Below, piece after piece: positions 20,641-31,740 of a DNA stretch of 64,000 bases. The DNA lies in the NCBI RefSeq assembly GCF_000247695.1, contig NW_004624805.1:4514946-4578945 (forward strand), in the 5' to 3' direction. Position 1 is the first letter of the stretch, and each line of letters begins with the position of its first letter. The DNA comes from Heterocephalus glaber. Lineage: Eukaryota > Chordata > Mammalia > Rodentia > Bathyergidae. The position numbers were made by a program, and so were the translations under genes. The notes under the pieces are model-generated. The model saw only the letters and a program-made list of their open reading frames with translations, did no database searches and was not told where the DNA came from.

Positions 20641-20764
20641 TCGCCCTCCTCTGCATTTGACTTGTGAGGTGACTACTACAAGATAACCCTATAAATTATG
20701 TGTACATCCCGTAGTACATCTACTCCCTAGCAAACTCTGACTAAATGCATCAACCCACGGCGTG

Positions 20765-20935
20765 CTGGACAGCAGAGAGAGAAAGGAGGAGCCGAGAACA
20801 AGAACACAGCCTTAGAGGGCCCGCCCCGTGACCTTCCAAACAGGCCCCTCCTCCTAGCAGCACAGTGGGCTGCTGGGTCCATCAGTGGATGAATCTGCTA
20901 GTGTAGTGCCCCACGGTCCAGTCACCCTCCTAACT
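20765..20935 (-). mobile_element. MaLR LTR, second part of a split copy
   Basis: 'ggacagcagagagagaaagg' and 'gggcccgccccgtgaccttc' with 'agtcaccctcctaactcttt' continue the MaLR LTR interrupted at 20140. Confidence 0.5.
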
Positions 20936-21104
20936 CTTTGGGGAGACATTTTTTTATCAAAACTGTAACACTTAGAGTCAGACTTGTGTGTGCACTGAGT
21001 GCTCTCTCAGGTTTTCTTAGGCCCCTCTCCACTTCTCTCCTAAGTCATTTTCCTTAGTAAAATTTTCCGAAATTTAATCCTAACTTGGCATCTGCTTCTT
21101 GGTA

Positions 21105-21497
21105 CATCTGGATTAACACAACTTCCACAGGCACATTTACTGAAGAAAATGTGGTATTTGCACTCAATTGGAGTACTACTCTGCCATAAAAATAAACAAG
21201 ACATTTGTAGGAAAATAGTTGCACCTTGAGACCACAATGTTAAGTGAAATAAATCAGACACACAAACTTAAATATTACATAGTTACTCTTATATGAGAAG
21301 CTCAAATTATACATAAGAGCAAAATAGATCTTTCTCAAATGGGAAGGGGATTGAGAGGTGGAGAGAGTGGAGAGGGAAAGGGAATGAAAAAAGGAATTAA
21401 GATGTGTTATTTACATGTACCAATTCCATCCAAGAAATGTAAACATTATGTACTATAAACATGTACTAATAAAAAATTATAACCAGAAAAAAGAAAG
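21105..21497 (+). mobile_element. LINE-1 3' end, plus strand
   Basis: 'aaaatgtggtatttgcactc', 'tactactctgccataaaaat', 'gttaagtgaaataaatcaga' and a purine-rich stretch at 21340-21395 lead to an A-rich end with AATAAA near 21469. This is the classic order of an L1 3' UTR. Confidence 0.75.
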
Positions 21498-22319
21498 ACT
21501 TTTGCCTCATTTTGCCCCTTCTTCTTACAAATCATGCTTTTCTTGTATATGTGGCACTTGTTTCTTTGTGACCTGGGATTTTAAGGCAGTTGAGATAGAG
21601 AAAATCTTAGCTTATCATGACTCATTTGTTCCCCACAAATTATGTATACACCCGATTATCTTAAATGCAAAGGTAAGTGATGAAGAATCGAATCCTTATT
21701 TATGTCTTCAGGGCTGTAGGTTCTACATAAGATCTCCCAAAGGTGAGGCCCACATGTGTGTGTTTCCACACTCCTGGTGTTCTGTTTTGAACACATCACT
21801 TTCTAAAGAAATGGCTACTCTGGGTTCTAGAAATTGGGCCACTTTGCATATCCCTCCCACAAAGATGGCCGCATTTAGGGACTTACATAAGTGGAGTAGG
21901 AAGTGAGGAGAAGAGGTCTAGCCAGCAGTTGTTTTCTGTGTTGACTGTTAGATTCAGGTGGACAAATGGCAAGGCCTGCAGACCAGAAGTTGTCCTTGAA
22001 TAGGGAGAATGGAAGAGCCACCAACTGAGTACCTGTGAAATGACAATTTTCCACCAACATTTCCTTTTCACTGGAGAAAACTCACATTGTACACAATATT
22101 CCTAAGTTCAAAAGCTATTAGGTTATTCTGACGTAGTTCACATTCCTTTTTATTAAAGTGTGCATTCTTATAATTTGGTCTTTCGATGAGGGATAGAGTT
22201 TTCAGTGTATTTGTAAGTTTTTTTAAAGAGTAATTTTCAGTGGCTTAATGCCCTAGCTAGTAAACATCTGTGATTGTCTGATTATCAGAGTGTAGTCTTC
22301 CTTGAGCAAAACTCTGGTT
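21498..22319. other. no gene seen
   Basis: A 163-codon plus frame starts inside the L1 tail at 21415 and runs to 21906. Its start in a transposon and lack of any domain argue against a gene. The rest is unclassified. Confidence 0.45.
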
Positions 22320-22790
22320 AGAATACTGCACAACTTCCTATGGTTTTATGTCTGGCCCCCCTTTCAAACACATGTTCCTGGGCACTGTATTTTAGACTTT
22401 GTGCAGTACATTCTCAGCCTCCTTTGCAAATCTTGCTCCCTCTGGTGCCCTACATGCACCCCATACATCTGATCTACCTTCTGTTTGCAAACTTCATGAC
22501 TACCACTCTGAACTTCTATGTCCTCCCTGTGGAACACCCTCCTGAATACCTCATGCCACTGATTCTTCAAGTCACAGAGCCCCCATAGCTTTTTGAATAG
22601 CACTTAATGGTACTTTATTGCACTGTGCCTTATATTGGCATAGATGGAATCATGTCTAGCTCTATTAGCTGAAAAACCCTTTGAGAGCAAGAACCGTTCC
22701 TAATCCACCCCTAGAACGCTGTGACCAGCACAGCACACTACTTGCTGTGTTTACATCGAATACCTTCAAACAAGATCAGGTGTGTCCTGG
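22320..22790 (+). mobile_element. LINE-2 3' region
   Basis: 'caacttcctatggttttatg', 'ccctgtggaacaccctcctg', 'tttgagagcaagaaccgttc' and 'ctagaacgctgtgaccagca' occur in the L2 order (distal ORF2, then 3' UTR) on the plus strand. The 82-codon frame at 22340 is part of this decayed L2, not a host gene. Confidence 0.65.
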
Positions 22791-23039
22791 GTGATACGTC
22801 ACAGACATGAAAATTGAGTTAACAAACAAAGCCTCCAACCAGTGTTGAGATGGTCAGCAAACACCAAGACCTTTTATTTAATGAAGCAAAGTACCAGTTC
22901 TCAGAAAATATCTGGTTGCTGCAAGTGACAAGCATGAGTCTATCATTGGGTAGCTGGGTACACAACCAAAAGAGGAAGGAGATTAATATGTTTGAGAGAG
23001 TACTTACTATGTGCAGTGCATTATTAAGGCCTTTTATGT

Positions 23040-23640
23040 ATTCAGTCATTCAACAAACATGTACTGAGTCCCACTGGCACTGTGCTAGGAGTTGGAAATA
23101 CAGAGGTAAAAGGTCACCATTCCTGCTCTCCAGAAGTTAATAGTCTGATTACCCAAGTACATTGATGAATTCAGTCTTGCACGATGGAAGTGATAATAGA
23201 TGGATACATGAGGTGTTTTGGAAACACAAAGATGAGACACTGAAATTCAACTACCTGGGCACCTAATTCTTCCCAGAAGTGTCCTTGAGGTTAGCTTGGA
23301 AAGATAAGGAGTCAAGGGGATGAGGAAGTGGGGAAGGGCATTCCGGGGAGAGGGAGCAGCATGCATAGAAGAACAGCAGCAGCAGCGTAAACTAGCATAA
23401 GGCATGGGAGGAGGACCACGTGAGGGCCACTTCGGGAAATGAGGCGGCAGAGCTAGACGGCCAGAATGTGAAAGGGTTACTCTGGAAGCCACAGGATGCC
23501 TTTGAAGGCTGTGAAGCAGAATGATGGAGTCAGGTCTGTCTGCCAGGAAGACCTCACTGTAAGGGGTGATGTTAGAAGGGAGAAGGGCCAGCCGGACAGG
23601 CACGGGTTAGAGCTGCCTCGGAGGGGTGACAGAGGCAGTC
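23040..23640 (-). mobile_element. LINE-2 3' region
   Basis: From 'tcattcaacaaacatgtact' and 'actgtgctaggagttggaaa' on to 'gggaagggcattccggggag', 'gggagcagcatgcatagaag' and 'gaatgatggagtcaggtctg', the order is that of a reverse-complement L2. It is a decayed, non-coding copy. Confidence 0.7.
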
Positions 23641-23659
23641 CAGGGGAGTGGGGGCGGGC

Positions 23660-25089
23660 CGGGGTGAGAGGAGACTGGGCTCTGCGAATGGGGTGGGGAT
23701 TGCTTGGGCGTGGGAGGGTTGAAGAATGAAGACTCCTCAGGTAATTCCCAGGATCCTGTCTTGCCCGGTGATGAAATCAGAGACTGAATCCAGCCAGGGC
23801 CCGGATGAGGGTGTGGCAAGTGAGAGCCTTGCCTCAGCCCTAAAACTAAGGGGCCATCAAACACAAAACTCAGTAATCTTGGTAGCTAATATTCTATTTT
23901 AATGCACTATTTTAAAAACCAATACTAATGCAAATAATCCATGAGCAAAATGTCAGCCTTTTAAAGAAAGAATCTGACCTTGTGCTTACACACCCTGGTT
24001 TCGCTCATCTCACCCTAACTGTGGTTTGAACACAGCATGCCTAATAGGAAACGTTAACCCATTTTCACGAGAAACTGTAGCCAGAAGTCAAATAGCTGCC
24101 CTATCTGAGGCTCCAGCCACTCCGTGCCGGGAGCCAGAGGCCAGACGCAGCAAGCACTGGACTGAGAGCCGTTGCCTCCCCACTTCCCACAGCACCTAAC
24201 AGAGCTGAGATATCCTGTCCACACAGGGACTCCGGCTATGTTTTCATTTGCTTGCTTTCCACTTTTAGCAAACAGCGGCCGTGTCAGTAAAGGACAGCGT
24301 CGCCAAGCCCCATTGTCTCAGGGTTGAGTTTAGCAGGGAAAGAGAGGTAATGCTACAAAGTACAACACGGAGGTAAGATTACAAGTTACAAAAGAAACAA
24401 AACCTTTGAGAGCCTGTCTGCACTCAAATAGCAAACATCAAAGTTTGGAGCTTCTGAAAGTGTGGAATCAGCTAATATAGATTGATTCGTCGAAAGGGCA
24501 CACCGAGGCTTCAGGATGGATGCGTTAAGTATCATCTCTTGGAATCCGTACAGGGAGGTAAGTGGAAGCAGAGGCACTTTAGCATTCAGGCTCTTGATCT
24601 CAGAAATCTCCAGGGTCCCACTCTGCCCCCTAATTTTGAGTGGCAATTATGGAAACCATCTTTCTTTTAGCTTGGTCATTTCTAGGGATTTTGAGCTCCA
24701 TATTCAGACTGTCACAGCTTCAGCCTAAAGACTATGATAGAAGATTCCATTTTAAAGTGGCTCCAAGTGACAACATCCGAACTGCTGACAGTGGCCCAGC
24801 ATATGGCCTGGACTGAGTGCAGTTTTCAGCCTGTGTAATGATGACTGCAAAGTTCTGGATATGATGCAGAATATCATCAGACATACGTGTTTCTATATTC
24901 CTCTTCTCTTTGTGATGTGAACCCACTATATTGCACTGAAAGATTGCTTATTTTGTGAGTTAATGGTGTCTTTTATGATATCCCATGTGTTCCATGATGG
25001 GTATTGTTGCCAAAAGTTAATATAAAAATAGCTTGGTAGTGGTGACTTGCTCGGTTAACTCAAAACAAGAAACATTGTTAGTGTATCAA
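23660..25089. other. no gene seen
   Basis: Unique-looking sequence. Short frames on both strands have no recognisable domain. No splice-bounded exon was convincing. Confidence 0.4.
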
Positions 25090-25167
25090 ATGAAACTGTT
25101 TAATACATGTTCCTGAAAATCACATTGCCTCTATGGATTTTCAGGAACATGTATTAAACAGTTTCAT
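25090..25167. repeat. perfect 32-bp inverted repeat with 14-nt loop
   Basis: Arm one is 25090-25121 (starting atgaaactgtttaatacatg). Arm two, 25136-25167, is its exact reverse complement over all 32 bases. The spacer is acattgcctctatg. Flanking bases do not extend the match. RNA from either strand would fold into a 32-bp hairpin. It resembles no transposon terminal repeat that I know. A local inverted duplication by template switching would create this structure. Confidence 0.97.
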
Positions 25168-25410
25168 GAATCTCTAAGAAATGTAGTAGGTGAACATATA
25201 TTTAATGGTTAATACCATCAATCCAAATATTAAAGCTAGCTGGGATGTAGCTATCTCACTTGACCACTTGCTAAAATGATTTTAATGAAATTTTGACTTT
25301 GGAGATCAGATTATAGGGTGAACACATTTTTCAAAGCAATTTGTACAATTTAGTCATTTGTTTTGACTAAGGCCATCTTTTAGATCAGGAATAATGTCTC
25401 TTCTTTCATG
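25168..25410. other. no gene seen
   Basis: AT-rich, unclassified. Confidence 0.4.
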
Positions 25411-25425
25411 TATGATTGTAAATTT

Positions 25426-25746
25426 TTTTAATTTTATTGGTGCATTTTAGGTGTACAATATAATGACATTCATCATTGGAAATTTGCACTTTTACATAAT
25501 CTCTCTTGGTTCTTATTTTTTCCCCCTTCCCCTGCCCTCCCTATTTACAAAGACTTTGTTTCCACTTTTTCATTTTCTCATATTAATTCAACTCCCTTCT
25601 TTCCTTTCACCTTCCCCTCCCACTTCCCCTTCCCCTTTGCCCCTTTTCTTCCTATTTCAGATTATCTATTACACCTTTTAGTCCTTATTTACACTTTCAG
25701 TTTCTCACTCTAGAGAAACTATTCAGTATTTACACATGTGTGTCCT
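25426..25746 (-). mobile_element. 5'-truncated LINE-1 3' end with target-site duplication
   Basis: On the minus strand it has a purine-rich tract (C/T-rich on plus, 25520-25650), then the lineage terminal motif, then an A-rich tail with AATAAA-like sequence. It is bounded by 11-bp repeats attgtaaattt at 25415-25425 and 25747-25757. Confidence 0.88.
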
Positions 25747-25757
25747 ATTGTAAATTT

Positions 25758-26529
25758 GTTTTATCTTGAAGTATTTCAGCATAGAAAAATCAAAGATTCT
25801 AATATTATAAACATATGTTCACCCACAAGCCCAGTTTAAGTGAAATTCCCCTTAACATTATTAAAACAATATTTTCCCTCATTGGTACTTCACTATAACT
25901 AGTAGGACCACCAAGAAGTTTAATTACCTAGAAGATGCATAATTAGCTTTCCTCTTTACACTTATCTCTATAGAGCCCTTTCTTTTTATCTTAGGTATGA
26001 TTATTTTTAGTGATTAAATGTTAAACCTTCCCTGTTATGTGTAACCATTCAGATGGTAATTTTTCCTATCTTTTGTACAGTCTCTAAAATTTCTGGGACA
26101 TTTTCCACAATATCTTGTATTTAATATTTTTACTCACACAAGTAGAAGAAACTATATATCTATATTTTATAAGTACACTTAAAGCACACTGTTATTTATT
26201 AAAATCCGAACTAAAACAGATCCTTTTAAAATCACTGCTTTTTGTATTACATTACCTTTTGTATAATTTATGTTAATATTCTTATTCAGGACATCATAAA
26301 CTCATATCCTTTCATAGATTCAATTTGCTCTAATTAACTATATTAACAATAACATTTATTGGTCATTGAGTTTAAGTAACTTGCTTTGGCCCTTTAGTAC
26401 TGCTCCTGGTATCCTTCAAGACATTCTTGCTTTTGGGCAAGACGTGATGTTTCAAAACCATCCTGATTTTTTCCTGTCCCAAGACATGGAATTAGTCATC
26501 CCCAGGACTCCTTTCTTTTCTTTTCCTTT
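25758..26529. other. no gene seen
   Basis: Very AT-rich, unclassified. Confidence 0.4.
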
Positions 26530-26532
26530 TTA

Positions 26533-26603
26533 GGCTTGTATGGAACCCAGGGCCCCACACATCCTAAGCACGTGTTCTACCACTGAGCTTCTCCCCAGTG
26601 CCT
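26533..26603 (-). mobile_element. old ID-type SINE
   Basis: 'ttgtatggaacccagggccc', 'cacgtgttctaccactgagc' and 'ttctccccagtgcc' form a reverse-complement ID of an older type. It has the 'tgttctaccactgagc' form rather than the younger 'ggcggtggaaccactgagc' form. Confidence 0.65.
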
Positions 26604-28110
26604 TTCTCCTTTTGATGGAGAATAGTATGGCTATTGATAGAGACCAATGGGCTCTTGCTGTGAAACCAAATTTAATAATGACATAGCTAGAAAATATACA
26701 ACTTTAAAAAGCCGAGTGCTCATACTGGTTTTTCCACATTCAAGTATCACGTTACTGTACTGTTCTTTTGTTACAGTAGTTTCATCATTGTCTAGCTGAT
26801 GAAAGCCATTCTCTATAAGAAGGAAAATCTCATCATTCACCAAAACCACTGCCAGAATATATTAGCTACTCCAAAATGACACATTCGCCTTATCATTGTA
26901 TCCAGTTAAACTAGTCCATATTCTGAACATATAAGCAGGAGGACTCAGCTCTCACTGTTGTAATAATTTTAGGTTTCTTAATCATCATAAAGGCTGAATG
27001 ATCTTAGTCATTCACTTGTTTCTTTCATTACATAAAAAATGGAATATTTCCTCCCTTAGGGCAAGGAATCAAGTTTTATCAGAAATTCTTGGGTAGTCTC
27101 CAACTATGCAGTCCAAGCAGCTTATCTGGGGGATTACAATCACACTCCAAACTTGTTAGCTCTTCATTTCTGTGAACTGACTGAAGGTAGAAGCTTTACA
27201 TTAAACACATGTTTATTGGTCCTTATGACACACCTAACCCAAATGCATACAGAAAATAGAAGTTTGGTAATGAAAAACACTTGTTTCTTTCCTTTAAGTC
27301 ATCTCCAAAAACTATCTACCCTTTCAGAACTGACCATGCAGGAGGGCTGGCTCAGCTCCCCAGTGTTGCCTGGGAAAGAGGTCAACCCCAGGAGTGACTT
27401 ACAATATGAATTTGGGCTAGGATGGATTGACAGTGACCCCGGTTGTGTCTTTGTTGACAGTCCAGGAAAGAAGAGGGAAGAGATGTATGTAGGATGTATA
27501 TGTTGAGAAGTGAAAGGACCACAGAGCTGACTGCCCTTCCTGGTGGACTTGCAGTCCCATTCTGGCCTTGGGATGTCTTCTTTGACCACACTGAAACAGA
27601 GGGATGACCCCAAGGCTGGAGTACTCACCATTCCCATGCAGGGGCTAGGATGGATATGGCAGATCAGTGGCTCCTCACGCTCCACTCTATTCCATGTCTG
27701 CCTGGCAGTTGTCCTCACCAGATCTCTCTCTCTCCTGTACTGAGTGCTGCAACTACCTGGGTATGTTTCTGTGTGTTTGAAGTCTTCAGGCAGCAACTAG
27801 GGGAAATCATGTTTGGTGATCGTAAACCAGTTTCAGCACTTAAACATTTGGTTTCTCCAGATTATGACACTTTCTTTCATTTACTCATTCACTAATTCAT
27901 TTATTTAGCATGTGTCTGTCAAGATGTTTACATGTCCTTAGCAATAGGTAAAAAACTAAGGGGCTAACAAAGGCAGAATGTATTCTTTTCTACAGTGTGA
28001 TACATCCACAATTTAGAAAACATGACACTCTCTGAAATTAAAGTTAATTGGAGCAAAAAAGTACCTAACATTAGCCATCCAAGAAATTTACTCAATCTTG
28101 ATGATAAGAA
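26604..28110. other. no gene seen
   Basis: About 1.5 kb of unclassified sequence. The longest frame (27299-27796, minus, 165 codons) has no recognisable domain, signal or splice context. Confidence 0.4.
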
Positions 28111-28123
28111 TGAGTGCTTCCTG

Positions 28124-28177
28124 GGCCTCCCAAGTGCAACATCGTGAGTTCAATCCCCGATACCAAAAAAAAAAAGG
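28124..28177 (+). mobile_element. 5'-truncated ID SINE with target-site duplication
   Basis: Only the 3' half is present ('cccaagtgcaacatcgtgag', 'ttcaatccccgataccaaaa'), then an A-tail. Flanking repeats are gtgcttcctg (28114-28123) and gtacttcctg (28178-28187). Confidence 0.85.
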
Positions 28178-28364
28178 GTACTTCCTGAAATATCAGTTTG
28201 TGATTGGAGAAACATGACGTTGTGATCCCAAAGTCCATATCAGAAACATTAATGTCTAGGGGGAAAGTTGGAATAGAAAGAATTTGACCATGTGTCTCCA
28301 GTAGGGAAATGATGGGCCATTATTTGTTATCTAGATGGAATATCTGATAACATTTGCATAGTAC

Positions 28365-28540
28365 TTCAGTTTACAAAGCGCTTTTATGTACATTATCTAC
28401 TTCAGCATTCATAATTGTACCCATTAAGTTGGTATCATTATCATTCCTGTTTTACTGAGGAAGAAAGGGAGTGAAGGAGACTAAGTGACTTTCCAAGGTC
28501 ACTTAGCCAGTGAGGGAGAGAACGAGGAGTGATCTGACTT
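28365..28540 (-). mobile_element. MIR SINE
   Basis: 'tgttttactgaggaagaaag', 'actttccaaggtcacttagc' and 'cagtgagggagagaacg' follow the reverse-complement MIR core. Confidence 0.7.
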
Positions 28541-28553
28541 TAAGATGAGTATA

Positions 28554-28658
28554 CTAGGGGCTGGGGATTTAGCTCAGTGGCACTGGGCCTGCCTCACAAG
28601 CACAAGGTCCTGAGTTTGAGGCCTAGTACCAAAAAAAAGAAAAAAGAAAAAAGAAAAC
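28554..28658 (+). mobile_element. ID-type SINE with 12-bp target-site duplication
   Basis: 'ggggctggggatttagctca' to 'ctagtacc' and an A-rich (AAAAAAG)n tail. Perfect repeats aagatgagtata lie at 28542-28553 and 28659-28670. Confidence 0.92.
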
Positions 28659-28875
28659 AAGATGAGTATATTTTCCACTCCCCCATAGCAGTCTAACCCA
28701 TACTAGGAGAAAACCCACTACACAAAGAGCTTTTCAGCAATTCTTAGTTTCCTTTCTCTAACTCTAGGCTAATCATATAACCTTTTGATCAATAATTTGG
28801 GAGAGGCAAAATAATAATTGCATTCCTGTCTGGCTTCAGGGTTTTGCAACCTGTATAGTCACGCAGAGCCTAGGG

Positions 28876-28955
28876 CAGTGATGGGGAACCTTTTAGAACT
28901 TTCAATGGTACAAACAGCCTGCTGTGGCACATATGCCATAGGTTTACCGCCACTG
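28876..28955 (+). mobile_element. hAT-family MITE (OposCharlie3/OC3-like), 80 bp
   Basis: It begins cagtgatggggaacct and ends aggtttaccgccactg, imperfect terminal inverted repeats of hAT type. The flanks are gcctaggg (28868-28875) and gtctaggg (28956-28963), an 8-bp target duplication with one mismatch and diagnostic of hAT transposition. The right part 'gtggcacatatgccatag' recalls the OposCharlie3 end. It is far too short to encode a transposase. Confidence 0.75.
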
Positions 28956-28963
28956 GTCTAGGG

Positions 28964-30434
28964 CCAGGAAGAGCTTAGACTTTTGTCCTATGCTTTGTTG
29001 TCACTATCCTGAAATTCTTAATAATTTTTTAACAAAAGGTCTGGTATTTTCATTTTGCACCATATTCTACAAATTACATAACCAGTCCTGACTGCCCGGA
29101 TGATGGCTGTCAGCACAACATGGGTCTCTGGGTAATAAGCCAACCTCTTCAGAGCTTGAAGGACATGTGGGATTTGGAAATGAGGACAGGAGAGGAAGTG
29201 GAGGACAGTCTTTCATGAGGAGAAACTTTGTGAAAGACAAAGAGATGAGGCATACAAAGCATGCTGTCAGGAATAATACTGTCTTGCAAATATGCTCCTT
29301 TTGGTTGAGTCCAGAATGTTGGCAACAAAAGAGTTAACACCCCAGGTCTGTATACTTATTCCTTACAGTCTCCAAGGAAAGCATGAGTGACCCTTGGCCA
29401 GCGAATGGAAATGTGGCCTCTGAAATCTTGTTAGAGGTTGATAATTTTGCTGTGTGCTTAGAGCAATGGATCATGCTGTAATGGTTTGTCTGGTTGCTTT
29501 GCACAAATGTCAGGAATGGTGATATCCACGAGAGCTCATTGTTGGGGTCTTGAGTGTCATGGCTGGTTGTACAGCAAGATGCACCTAAGATGCACCCCAC
29601 TCTATAAAGGCTTCCTCTTCTGTGACTCAAAGAGGCTCCCTTGGACAGACACATTCTACATATTCTGCAGATAGATGTGCTGGAGGCCAAGCACTCCTGG
29701 GTGGTTTTGAATGGCAGAGGCCATTAGAATCCTGGACGGACCTCTCAGGACTTCTCTCTGGACCCCTCTGGATCTATTTCCACTGCTTTTGCTCATTCAG
29801 CATCCTTGGCTGTAATAGGGTCTTAACCCCAAGACAAAGTCTCACACTGACTTCAGGAATGGTTCCTCTGCTACTTTCTGCTGTTTGGGTTGTAAGAACC
29901 CATGTGTTTTAAGGAAATATCCATCATTTTTATTTAAGAATACTAAAGACTGATAATAAAAATGGTTATAATGATAAAATCTAGTTCTAATGTGTGCTTT
30001 TCCTTAAATTCTTTTCTAAAATTTGGGAATTATTCTTTTGTTGTGAAGATTAAATTTAGAGTGCCTAAATGAATTTGAATGATTTTAAAGGACTTTAAAA
30101 AAAAACAAAGCTGTAAATGGTGCAGTTGCCATTTGGCCATGCAGAGAGATCTTTCATTTTGGAGACATGTGCACTGGCCAAAATAGACATGTAGCAACTC
30201 TCAGCATGCATGCCTCTGGGTCCTCTTGGATCGATTACTGCCATTCTTCCTTCTCCAGCATTCCAGAGGTATTGACTCATAGATTACGTGTTTCAAAATT
30301 CTACCACATATGTCCCGGCCAACTCTAGCTCAATTTTTATATCTTTGCAAAAACTTGACCTTTAATGAGGTCTTGGGTTTATTTTGTAATCGCCTCAGGT
30401 AAAAATAGCTAGTTATTTCCCTTCTTTTTTTTTT
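28964..30434. other. no gene seen
   Basis: Unclassified sequence with several 60-118 codon frames on both strands. None is recognisable. Confidence 0.4.
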
Positions 30435-30507
30435 GGTACCAAGGATCGAACTCAGGACCTTGCACTTTCAAGACAGGCAGTGGAACACTGAGCTAAATCC
30501 CTGGCCC
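30435..30507 (-). mobile_element. ID-type SINE
   Basis: 'ggtaccaaggatcgaactca' to 'gctaaatccctggccc'. It lacks a few bases around 'gtggaacactgagc'. Confidence 0.87.
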
Positions 30508-30717
30508 TCATTATTTTCCCTTTATGTAGTGTTTGTCTGTATAATTAGCTCTTATACTATTGGTTAAACTGATATAATTAAAAATGTAAATGCGTAGTTA
30601 CCAAATGCCTCAAAAACTTATTTTGTAATTCTTTAAAGTTAATTTCCTTCACTATATTTCTCTGGACCATAAGTAATCCTATCATATGGTTATTTTATCA
30701 TTTAAAACCTTTAGTTT

Positions 30718-30781
30718 ATTCTGCTGCCTATCTTACAAGCGCAAGGTCCCAAGTTCAATCCCCAGTACAAAAAAAAAACAC
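30718..30781 (+). mobile_element. 5'-truncated ID SINE with target-site duplication
   Basis: The 3' part of the ID ('cttacaagcgcaaggtccca', 'agttcaatccccagtac') with an A-tail. Flanks are aaacctttagttt at 30705-30717 and aaaccttttagttt at 30782-30795. Confidence 0.87.
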
Positions 30782-30795
30782 AAACCTTTTAGTTT

Positions 30796-31477
30796 AAATC
30801 ACTTGTGGAGTACTGAAATATAATTTTGAATATCCTCTACTTTGCAGATATGTGTATTATAATCAGTTGATGGTAAAGACAGGTTTCTGTAAGCTAAATA
30901 TAATATTTACATTTTCATCATCACAACTGAGGTTTAGATAGAATATTCATTGTCCCCTTTGCTCTTTAAATCACCGAAGGGGCCAGGCATTATAAGAGGT
31001 GCAGGCAACTGCCACTGTCATGTGGTTATTCGCTGAGTAGTTCAAAACTCTTCCAAGGCCTGAGGAGAAGGGAAGAGGGGTTGGGGGAGACATTTTCAAA
31101 GTTCCTCCATCGTCTACCAAGTGAAGTGGAAAATTCTCTGCTGTGAGGTCCATGGTCTGGCCCCACCCTACCAACTTGTTCCCATTTGTCACCACTTCCC
31201 AGCGTGGGCGCTTTGCTTCTCACCGTCTTTGGGGCGGTGGGTGTACAGTGAGAGCCCCAGAGGTTCATGCTCCTTGACAAAGTGTTAAAGATAAAAACAA
31301 AATGCTCCCATAGACTGTCAATAACATAAAGCCATGAGACTGTCATAAAAATTTTTTAAAGACAATTGAGAAAAGATGAACTTTGACTAAATAATTGATA
31401 TTAAAGAATTATTGTTCATTAAAGAATTATTGTTTTTAAGGGGATGGTATTATGTTTGTGTTAAAAAAAAAAATCAG
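30796..31477. other. no gene seen
   Basis: Unclassified. A 106-codon minus frame at 31026-31346 is not recognisable. Confidence 0.4.
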
Positions 31478-31568
31478 GCCGGGGATTTAGCTCAGTGGTT
31501 TCACCGCCTGCTGCGCAAGTGCAAGGACCCGAGTTCAATCCCTGGTACAAAAAAAAAAAAAAAAAAAA
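31478..31568 (+). mobile_element. ID-type SINE
   Basis: 'ggccggggatttagctcagt' then 'ggtttcaccgcctgctgcgc' to 'tcaatccctggtac' and a 20-A tail. It is close to the youngest form in the window. Confidence 0.93.
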
Positions 31569-31574
31569 TCTTTG

Positions 31575-31740
31575 AAGCTGGGCATGGTGGCCCATGTCTG
31601 TAATCCCAGCATCTGGGAAGCTGAAGCAGGAGGATCACCACAAGTTCAAAGCCAGCCTGCTGCATAGTGGGATTGAGGCCAGGCTGGGGTACATAGTGAG
31701 ATCCTGTCTCACAAACAAAACAAAACAACCCCCCAAATAA
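31575..31740 (+). mobile_element. B1 SINE with internal duplication
   Basis: 'aagctgggcatggtggccca' to 'gagatcctgtctcaca', with the duplicated 'agccagcctgctgcatagtg' and 'aggctggggtacatagtgag' segments and an (AAAC)/(AAAT) tail. It lies directly behind the ID tail. Confidence 0.92.

Noticed and set aside
21415..21906. 163-codon plus-strand frame
   Set aside because: It begins inside an L1 3' tail and has no domain or splice context.
27299..27796. 165-codon minus-strand frame
   Set aside because: No recognisable domain, no promoter or polyadenylation context. The length is within chance expectation for 64 kb.
31478..31568. tRNA gene
   Set aside because: The A-box and B-box-like segments belong to a tRNA-derived ID SINE with a poly-A tail. 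There is no anticodon arm or cloverleaf that I can fold with confidence, and the sequence is repeated dozens of times.
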